This document shows, one piece after another, positions 1 through 9,700 of a stretch of DNA of 63,815 bases. Each line of letters opens with the position of its first letter. Position 1 is the first letter of the stretch. The DNA is from an uncultured Coprococcus sp. Its GTDB lineage: Bacteria > Bacillota > Clostridia > Lachnospirales > Lachnospiraceae. The stretch spans positions 1 to 63,815 of the forward strand of contig CAKQIY010000012.1 in NCBI GenBank assembly GCA_934247115.1, given 5' to 3'. A program made the position numbers and the translations under genes. The notes under the pieces are model-generated. The model did not search any database and had not been told where the DNA came from. It saw nothing but the letters and a program-made list of their open reading frames with translations.

Positions 1-117
1 TTGCCCTGCTGTCGTATCGGATTATGTGTCTGAGGCGTAATGTCAGCATAATGATAAGGTGATGGTTCAGAATGTATCTTGTCAGTTATTTGCAAGGTAT
101 GTATAGAGGTGGATATA

Positions 118-363
118 GTGACTGGTAAAAGTTTTATTTCAAAATTAAAGTCAAAACGCAAGGGGAACGCAGAACTGTTCCCCTATGACGCGGCAAAGCA
201 CGAGGCTGTCATAAGATGTTCCATTTGCACCGGAGAACAGGTAGCTGGATTCAGGAGCAGAGAGGACGGGAACTTTGTGGGTGTGATGGTGATACAGTCG
301 GAGAAGGATCTGGAGTATTTTAAGAGGCTTTACCGGGTGGATGAGGTGAGGAAGATATATTAA
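118..363 (+). CDS. small conserved hypothetical protein (81 aa)
   Basis: I do not recognise a named family with confidence. The protein is small and soluble, with a basic N-terminus, a Cys pair in IRCSICTGEQVAGF (a possible metal-binding or redox CxxC) and a C-terminal segment SEKDLEYFKRLYRVDEVRKIY-like in style to small conserved Firmicutes proteins. The frame is open upstream to a TTG at 79, but I choose the GTG at 118 because GAGGTGG at 106-112 sits 5 bases before it, whereas the TTG has no ribosome site. It has no partner gene in the window. The sequence directly downstream starts a new transcription unit with its own promoter and riboswitch. Confidence 0.6.
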   Translation: MTGKSFISKLKSKRKGNAELFPYDAAKHEAVIRCSICTGEQVAGFRSREDGNFVGVMVIQSEKDLEYFKRLYRVDEVRKIY

Positions 364-394
364 ATACAGTTGTAGGGATATTGACATATTGTTA

Positions 395-423
395 TTGTAT
401 AGCTACCAGCTATATGTTAAAAT
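395..423 (+). promoter_or_regulatory. promoter for the riboswitch/giant protein transcript
   Basis: TTGTAT at 395-400 and TAAAAT at 418-423 are separated by exactly 17 bases. The spacer region carries a perfect inverted repeat, TATAGCT-ACC-AGCTATA at 398-414, which could be an operator. A start of transcription near 430 would place the c-di-GMP aptamer at the 5' end of the leader. Confidence 0.6.
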
Positions 424-457
424 AAATATATCTGAGGGGAATTTGCGTGACTTATCA

Positions 458-567
458 CGTACAATTGAATACTCGGCAAAACAAGAGAAATTTTGTGACG
501 CAAAGCTATAGGGCCTAAGAGATTTTGACATCAGGGGAGACAATCAGACGGCAGCCAGTTGCATCTA
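458..567 (+). promoter_or_regulatory. cyclic-di-GMP-I (GEMM) riboswitch aptamer
   Basis: The leader contains the conserved blocks of class I c-di-GMP aptamers in the right order. GGCAAA is at 475-480, followed by a stem ACAAGA/TTTTGT closed by a GAAA tetraloop. Next come GACGCAAAGC near 497-506, GGGCCTAAG near 511-519, and GGCAGCCAGTTGC near 550-562, which is the tetraloop-receptor/P1 side. The family senses the second messenger c-di-GMP, usually to control motility, adhesion or surface proteins. It lies between a promoter (395-423) and an intrinsic terminator (638-665) upstream of the giant secreted protease, so it probably works by transcription termination/antitermination. I cannot tell from sequence whether ligand turns the gene on or off. 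The boundaries are approximate. Confidence 0.92.
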
Positions 568-635
568 CACATGGGATATACATATTTATGTGGTATATAA
601 GATATTTCTACGATATCAGTGTATAGATTTTTATA

Positions 636-665
636 AAAGCGTCACTTTAAGTGGCGCTTTTTTTG
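636..665 (+). terminator. intrinsic terminator in the riboswitch leader
   Basis: AGCGTCACTT (638-647) pairs with AAGTGGCGCT (649-658, one G-U), and the hairpin is followed by a run of seven T. It lies after the c-di-GMP aptamer and about 70 bases before the start codon at 735, so it is the likely expression platform. Confidence 0.85.
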
Positions 666-734
666 TATGCCTAGAGAAGACGTGAGTCAAAAATTTGCAC
701 ATCGGAATATGTTTATTTGAAGGGGAGAAATCGT

Positions 735-3700
735 ATGAGAAAGACGGGAAATAAAAAGATAACCCAAAAAAATGTGAAAAAAGCGGCTGCAGCTATAGCA
801 GGTATGTTTCTTTGCATTGGAGCCGCATGGGGAACTACCAGTTATCTCAATAGGGATAATCATGGTGATAAGGAAGATAATTTGGTAGTAAGCATGCAGG
901 AACCATCTGATGAAATGACGTACATTGATGATACAAATAAGACAGATGATAAAGTAGTGGATGATCAGTCTGTATATTTGACTGGATATCAGCAGGAAAA
1001 CGCTGAGAGAGAGTCAGAGATGATTGGTGATAAGGCCGAGAAACAGAAGGAGACATTGGCAGAGGATCAAGGGCTCTATGCACCTGATTCCATAGTGTTG
1101 TCGGATACCACAAGGGAAAAGGCAAATAGACTTGCGGATAAGCTGGGTGCAGAGGTTAGAACGACAGATGATGGAAAATTTGCGGTCCTTTATCTTCCAG
1201 ACGGTACGACTATTGATGATGTCTATAATAACGATGAATATAGTCAGGATATATCAGATATGTCTCCTGACTATTATGTGAGTGTAAGTGATCTGAATAA
1301 TGACTTGGAATCTGTGTCGATAGCATTGCCAACAGAAGCTAATAAAAGCACAAAATCAGCAGGTACAGCCAATAAGAAGAAGGTTAGAGATGCCAGACCA
1401 GATTATAAGGTTAATGATCCAAATTTCCAAAAACAAAGGTATTTGGATTATATAAATCTCAAGAACACTTGGAAGACTACCAGGGGTAAGGGTGTTACTG
1501 TGGCAATAATAGATTCCGGTATAGATACTGATCATTCGGAATTCAAGGGAAGGATCAGCAAATTGTCGTACAATGCATCAGAAAATAAGACGGTTAAAGA
1601 TTATGGTCTTTCAGTCATAGAGGATACAAATGGACATGGCACGGCTGTGGCGGGTATCCTGGCTGCATCTATGAACAATAAGAATGGTATAGTAGGAATA
1701 GCTCCAGAAGTTCAGCTGCTGGTCATTAAGTGCAGTGTCAATAAGAATGGAGAATTGGTACGTGGTTCAGATGCTGTATTTGGCCTTGCTTATGCGATAG
1801 GGGCAGGTGCAGATATTGTAAATATGTCATTTGGTTCCTACAGAGATTTCTTTAGTAAATACACAAAACTGGCAGTTGACAGTGACGTGATCTGTGTTGC
1901 AGCTGCTGGAAATGAAAGTACAAACATTCCGGTGTATCCAGCAGCTCTTGATGAGGTTATTGCTGTGGGTGCTTATGATCCGGACGATGATATGATAGCC
2001 GATTATTCAAATTACGGGGAAAATGTTGACATGCTTGCACCTGGAACTGCCTATACTACTGCGATGGGAGGTGGGTATGCTCTTTATACAGGAACATCAA
2101 TGTCAGCGCCTATGGTTGCAGGAGCGGCAGCGTTATATAGGGCCTCTCACGGCAAGACGCGTTTTGATAAGATGAGACAGCTTTTGGAGGCATCGTCAGT
2201 TGATCTGGGAGTTGCCGGTCAGGATTATTACAACGGATTCGGCGAGCTTGATGTGTATGCCCTTGTTTGCGAGCCAAAGGGAACGATCAAATATGATATG
2301 ATGACAGATTCATTGAAGGATCAGTCTCAGATCTTTGTGAAGGGGCATACCCTTCAGGCTATGCCAGAACCTGAGATTGATTATCTCTCTTTTGAAGGCT
2401 GGTACTTTGATCCTAACGGTACAGACATATGCCCACTCTACAAGAATGTGTTCAAACAAAATATTACACTGTATGCAAAGTGGGGTAGCGAGGATGAGGG
2501 AAAATCATTCACATATATAAAGAAGAGTGATGGCACAGCAAAAATACAGAAATATACAGGTAAAAGAAGATATGTGACGGTTCCATCAGAGATAGGGGGC
2601 CTAACTGTCACGGAGATAGGGGAGAGTGCATTTGCTGATAATGACAGGATTAGATCGGTTTCGTTACCGAGCAGTATAAAGCAGATAATGGCTAAAGCAT
2701 TTGCCAATTGTACATTCCTTGAAAAAATAGAGATTCCTGATGCCACGACAGGTATTGGTGAGGAGGCGTTTAGAGGATGCGTAAGACTTATCAATGTAAA
2801 TATTACGAACAATAGTAAACTTGCTAAGGTTGGCGCAAAGGCATTTGCATACTCTTCAATATCGACATTTAATATACCAAAGGGACTCAGATCTATTGGC
2901 AGTAAGGCGTTTTGGGGAAACGCGTCGCTCAAAAAACTTACGGTAGCGGCGGAAAATCCGACATATAAGCTTGTAAATTCAGCACTCTATAAGATCGATG
3001 GGAAGACTCTGCTCTATTATCCGGCAGGGCTTAAAGGAAAATATACTGTTGATAAGGCAACTACGATAATAACATCCAATGCATTTGCATATTCCAGATG
3101 CAGTGAAATCGTATTGAATGATGGTATAGTGACTCTCGGAAAAGAGTGTTTTACACATAGCAGGATCCACAGGATCGCAATTCCTAAGAGTGTTACAACC
3201 ATTGGCAGTAGTCTTTGTATGTACTGTAGTAATCTCAGTGAGATGGTTTTCCCTAAAAATGGTAAATTTAATACATTACCGGAAAAGATGTTTAGTCATA
3301 ATTACAGTCTTAAAAAGATTGTTATTCCAAAGTACATAAAAAATATTCAAACAGAGGCGTTTAGTCATGCGAATGTTTCTTCCGTAAGTTTTGAAAATGA
3401 AAGTAGGCTTGATGAAATAGGTGATTCTGCCTTTTGGGGGACAATGATAAAGAATATTACCATCCCAGATTCGGTAGAAAGTATAGGAAGTCAGGCTTTC
3501 TTTGAATGTTCAGGTCTCGAAAGTGTTAAATGGGGTAAGAAAAGTCGGTGTTTGGTAATTGATTCATACGCGTTTGCATATACATACAAGTTAAAGAATT
3601 TCACTATTCCTAACAAAGTATATGCATTGGGATCAAATGTTTTATATAACAGTGGAATAACGCAAATTGTTATAGGTGCTGGAATATCAGATGTTGGTAG

Positions 3701-6700
3701 TGGAGTGTTTGCAAGTTGTTCAAAACTGTCAAAAATCTCAGTAGATCCAAAAAACCAATCATATGCATCGTATGATGGCGTTTTATATAGTAAAAATAAG
3801 TCTTTGCTGATAATTTATCCAGCAGCAAAAAGCGGCATATATAAAATGGCTAAACAGACTAAGAGGATAGCAGGATACGCCTTTTCCGGGGCAACTAACC
3901 TAAAAAAGATTGAAATGAATTCTGGACTTACAGAAATCGGTCAATCGGCATTTGAAAACTGTGAGAATCTTCAGACACCTGTTCTACCATCAACACTTCA
4001 GATTATTGAAAACAATGCTTTTTCATGGTGTACCAGTATGAAAGATAAGCTTGTTATTCCAAAGAATGTGAGGAGTATAGGCTGGTATGCGTTTGAAAAT
4101 GATTATGCACTTACTGATATAAGATTTGCACCGTATAGCAAACTTAGTCAGATAAGCTATGGTTCTTTTGCATACAGTGGTATAAAGAATTTTACTGTTC
4201 CTAGAAATGTATCAACTATAGGTCAGGAGGCGTTTATAGGATGTAAAAACCTGTTGACAGTAACATTTGAGTCTGAAAGCAAGCTTGAGAGACTGCCAGC
4301 ATGGGTATTTACCGGAGCGGATAATTTAAGACGAATAACATTTGAGAAAGGAAGCAAGCTCAAGTCTATACAGGCTAGGGCATGTGATGGTCTTATCCGG
4401 CTTGAAAAGATAGATCTGGGAGGCTGCAGTCAGCTTGCAAGTATAGGAAATTTTGCATTTTATTCATGTCAATCACTTGGCAGTATAGTTGTGCCTGGCA
4501 AACTCAAAGAAATAGGACGATATACATTCTATGGCTGTTCAAAGATGAGCAAAATGGTGCTGCCAAAGACGTTGAGCAGTATTGGAAGATATGCATTCTC
4601 AAAGACTAAATCAATAAAGCTTTATTTTAAGGCTGAGGTATTACCTTCAGATCTTGAAGATAAGTGGGATGATGGAGTAGGTGCCTACTATGTTGCGGTT
4701 GATAAGCTTTATGAAAATGATAAGTGGGTATATGCACTTACATACGATAAGAAAGCAGCCATAGTAAAGTATAAGGGAAATGAGAAGAATATAAAAATTG
4801 CTAAGATAGATGGATATGCGGTTGCATCTATTGGAAGTGGTGTATTTAAAAACAACAAAACAGTTACAAGTATCACCCTTCCGTCCACTTTGAATGGCAT
4901 TTATAAGGGAGCGTTTGCTGGAACGACAAATTTGGATAGTATATCAATTCCGGACAGTGTCACAGTTATAGGCAGCAGAGCTTTTTATGGAAGTGGTATC
5001 AAGAGCATAAGTTTTGGTAACGGAAGTAAGCTGAAAAACATAGGCAGTGGGGCTTTTGAGAGGACAACACAGCTTACAAGCATAAAACTGCCATCGGGAA
5101 TAACTGATATAAAGGAAAGAACTTTCTATTGTTCAGGTATAAAGGGTGTAGGTTTGCCTAAAAATCTTACTAAAATTGGCAGGCTTGCTTTTGCTGGATC
5201 AAAGCTGGAAACTGTGGGAATACCTTCGGTTGTGACGGAGATTGGCTATGGTGCTTTTAAGAACGCTACAAGTCTTGCAAAGATAACATTTGCCAGCAGT
5301 AGTACATCGCTGCTTATCAGAGATGAAGTATTTTATGATACTGGCTTAAATACTATATCTATTCCAGGTAATATTACCTATATTGGTAATCTTTGTTTTG
5401 CAAAATGCAAAAATCTGACCAGTATACAGGTTGACAGTACCAATAAAAAGTATGCATCATTGGATGGAGTGTTCTACAACAAGGCATATACAAAGCTGAT
5501 CACATGTCCTGCAGGCAAAACGGGCAGCTATACTTTGTCAGACAAGGTTATATATTTGGGTGCTGGTGCTTTTGAGGGCTCAATGCTTTCGGAGCTCATC
5601 ATACCAGAGAAGAGTAAGATGGTATCTATAGGATACAGGTCATTCTATGATTGTGACAATTTGACACATGTAGTTCTTCCTTCAGGAGTACAGAGTATAG
5701 ATTACTATGCTTTTGCTTACTGTGACAATCTTGAAGAAGTGGATATAGCAGCTGATGGACAGATGAGTGGTATATATGAGGGTGCGTTCTATAACTGCTC
5801 AAAGCTTTCCAAGATTACAATACCATATAAGGTACAGGAGATTTCGGATTATGCTTTTTATGGATGCAGTGAATTGAAAACTCTAGAATTCGCTGAAAAT
5901 AGTAAGCTTCGGGGGGTATATGATCACGCTTTTGAATATTCAGGACTGGAAAGTTTTGTAATGCCTGCGGATATGATAGAAATCGGTGATTATGCATTCC
6001 GCGGTGCAAAGCTTAAGACATTTACATTCAATAAAAAGCTTAAGGAGATTGGTGATTATGCGCTTGCAGATTCCGGGCTTACAGAGACAACTGAACTGGT
6101 GATTCCATGCAGTGTTGAACATATAGGAAAATATATACTTAGAAACATCAGAAGCCTTGAAAGCCTTACTCTGCCGTTCCTCGGTGATGCTGAGAACTGT
6201 TCTTATGGAACTGCTGCAATCACATATACTTATGGAAATAAAGGAATCAATTATCAATGGGGATGCGAATTGGGCAAGCTGCAAAGGATATCCATACTTA
6301 GCGGAGATCATCTGGATTCACTTGCATTTAAAAATATGTGTATGAGGGAAATATATCTTCCAAAATCAATGCGAACGATTGGCAGTGATGCATTCTCTGG
6401 ATGTTCATTTATGCAAAAGATATATCTTCCTGATGGTATCACGAGTATTGGGTATTCGGCATTTGCGTGGTGTGACGACTTACAAAGCATTCATATTCCT
6501 AGAAGTTGTACTGTATTGAGAGAAAATCTATTTGACATGTGCAGTTCATTGAAAACGATCGTTCTTCATAAGAATGTATCAAAGATAGCTGAATCAACTT
6601 TTTCACGATGTTATGGATTGGAAAGTATTACTGTTGAGAAGGGCAGCAAATATTTAAAAACAGTAGGCGGTGTATTATACAACTATGGTATGACAAGAAT

Positions 6701-9700
6701 TGTTATGGCACCTAAGGGAATCAGAGGAAAAGTGACTATTCCAGATGGCGTACGAACAATTGGAGACTCTGCATTTAGCAGATGTAAGTATATTGAAGAA
6801 ATTGTTATGCCGGACACAGTATTGACTGTAGGAGCCGATGCGTTTAAAGATTGTGAATTGATGAAAAATGTCACATTGTCTAAAAAGTTGAAAACGATCG
6901 AGGATCAGGCATTTAGCGCAACAGCAATAACAGCAATAACATTGCCAAATAGTGTGAACTACCTTGGAATCGGTGCATTTGAAAATTGTAATAAATTAAA
7001 GAGCATAAAATTATCAGATAATATAGATACCATTAATCCATGGACTTTTTCTGGTACAGATAGATTGAGGGATATTAAATTTGGAAAATCATTAAAATAT
7101 CTGGATAATAATGCTTTTTATGGATGTGGCATAGAATCCCTGGCTTTACCTGAAAGCCTTGTGTATGTCGGTGCAGAGACATTTTCTTTATGTAGTAAAA
7201 TGAAGGAAATATACATTGGAAAAAATGTTAGTAAGATTGGTTCTGGAGCATTTTCGTATTGTAAAAGCCTGCAGAAGATAGAGGTTAACAAGGATAATAA
7301 ATATTTCCACTCTGAAAATGGAATATTATATAACAAGAAGTTGACAAGAATACTTTATATTCCATACAACTTATCTGGAAAAATTGTGATTGCGTCAGGT
7401 ATAAAATCAATAGATTCCGGATTCTTTGCAGGACGTGATAATATAACAGAAGTCGTTCTTCCTGATAGTGTTGAGACGATAGGAAAAGACGCTTTTGCGG
7501 AATGTCCAAATCTGACTAGTATAAAATTGGGCAGAAATATTAAAAGCATAGGTGAAAATTTTGCAGGGGGATCTGCATATGCAAATAATATGTCCAACTA
7601 TGTGGATGGAATTTTGTATATAGGTCAATACGCAGTTGGAGAAAATACTGATTTACTACCTGATTCGAAATCTGTTTTACGAATTAAAAATGGAACGGTT
7701 CTGGTAGCTGATATGGTAGCCGCTTATTTAAATATTAAAAAACTTATCTTGCCTGACTCTGTAAGGTATATAGGTCGTATGAGTTTTGGACATTGTCATA
7801 ATCTGAAATATGTTCGTTGGAGTAAAAACTTAAAGCTTGTAGATATGGATGCATTTGTAGAAGATCCGATAATGTCAGTAATAATTCCGGATTATTGTGT
7901 ATACCGTGGGGATATAAATAATGTTGAGTATTGCAGATTTGGCAATCAAAAAAGCTATAATATCCTAAACGATACAGCATATGACAGTATGGTCACATTT
8001 GTAGGTGGATATGAGTGCAATCTTGGGAGTACCACTAATACAAAAAACATTATTCTTGAAAATCAGTATCAGATAAAGAAGACATATTTAGAATCGGATG
8101 TTAAGGGAATAAATATCTTCTGTCGTGAAAAAGCAGGTACAAAAGCCCTTGACAAGTTTAAAAAGAATAACAAAGTTTATTATAGTGGCGAATGGAACCT
8201 ATGCACATTCTACGCTGATGGAATTGTTGTAAAAATGATTCCTTTAAGAAAATCAAAGATAGTCCAGGCCCCTGCGAAAAGTGTGGTTTTGGATATATTG
8301 CCAGATGGTGCAGTGTTTACTGGATGGGATATAAATGGTGATGGAAAGGCTGATGAACTTCCGGCTACATTGACATCAGATTTGAAGGCGAATGCGTTGT
8401 ATACAATACCAATTAAGTCTATTTCGATGAAATCTGAATTGACATTGGAGGTTGATGAGACTAAGAAACTTTCGGTTTCAGCAAAACCTGCAGGATACAC
8501 TCAGAGTAACAAGCTTACCTGGGTAAGTTCAGACAGCAATGTCGTTACGGTGACTGATGGACGGATCACAGGCATCTCAGAGGGACAGGCTACAATCAAG
8601 GCTGTTCTCACTTCAAATAAGATGATATATGCATCATGTACCGTTACAGTTACTCCAAAAACTTATGGTATAAGGCTTTCAAATACAGATACAACATTGA
8701 ATGTAGGTGATACATATGCCATTAATCATAAATTAGTATTGATGGAAGGCGACACAGATCCGACCATCTTCACTAGTGAGAATGTTGATATTGCATCTGT
8801 TGATTCAAGTGGTGTGATAACAGCTGTTGGTCCAGGTAAAACCAATATTGAAATTACACATGGCGAGTATAAGGTCATGTTTGCAGTGACAGTTAAACAG
8901 CCAATGACAGGGGTAAAAATAGATACTACAGAGCTGGAAATACCTATATATGAATCTGCATTCCTCACTGCGACATTTGAACCTGCAAATACTACGGATA
9001 ACAAGACGATAGAGTGGTACAGTGAAGATACTGATATAGCAGAGGTTTATCCGGGAGGAGAGGTTGAAGCAAAATCAGTTGGAACTGTTGAGATTTATGG
9101 AATAGTAGGCAAGTTCAGAATCAGCTGTCAGGTGACTGTAACATCTCCTATTGAAGATATTGCACTCAATACAGCTACAGGAACACTGAGGATTGACAGA
9201 ACAAAGCAGCTGGATGTCATATATATACCATCAGATACGACAGACGATAAGAATGTGTTATGGAGTTCAGATGATCCTGAAATTGCTTCTGTGTCTGAGT
9301 CTGGACTGGTAACAGGACATAAAAAGGGACAGACTGTGATAACAGGAACTGTAGGTTCACATAAGGCAACATATACCGTGGATGTGATTGGTATAAAGGA
9401 TGAGGAGACAGGTATTATAGTAGCCAATTCCGACGATACAGATATGCCTGATGACATGTCGTTCACAGCAAAGGAACTCGATTATGAGGAAATAGTAAAT
9501 CTCTATGGCAACTCGTTAGAAAAGTATAAAGTTGATGAGAATGGACGAGTTTACAGTCTCTGTGTATATGACCTCACGCTCAAAAAAGGAGAAGACACAG
9601 TACAGCCGGATAAACAGGTTGATGTAGATATTCCAGTACCAGATGGAGCACCTACGGAGGATATGGAAATTTACAGGTTGGAGGATGATGGTTCAGTCAC

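Noticed and set aside
1..63. Possible 3' end of an upstream gene (two frames close at about 40 and 63)
   Set aside because: Fewer than 20 codons are visible and nothing identifies the frame.
364..716. Gene in the 350-base gap before the giant protein
   Set aside because: The gap is fully explained by promoter, riboswitch and terminator; no frame with a ribosome site is present.
2438..9466. Many open frames on the minus strand inside the giant protein gene
   Set aside because: They follow the repeat phase of the LRR and Big_2 coding sequence, lack ribosome sites and have low-complexity composition.
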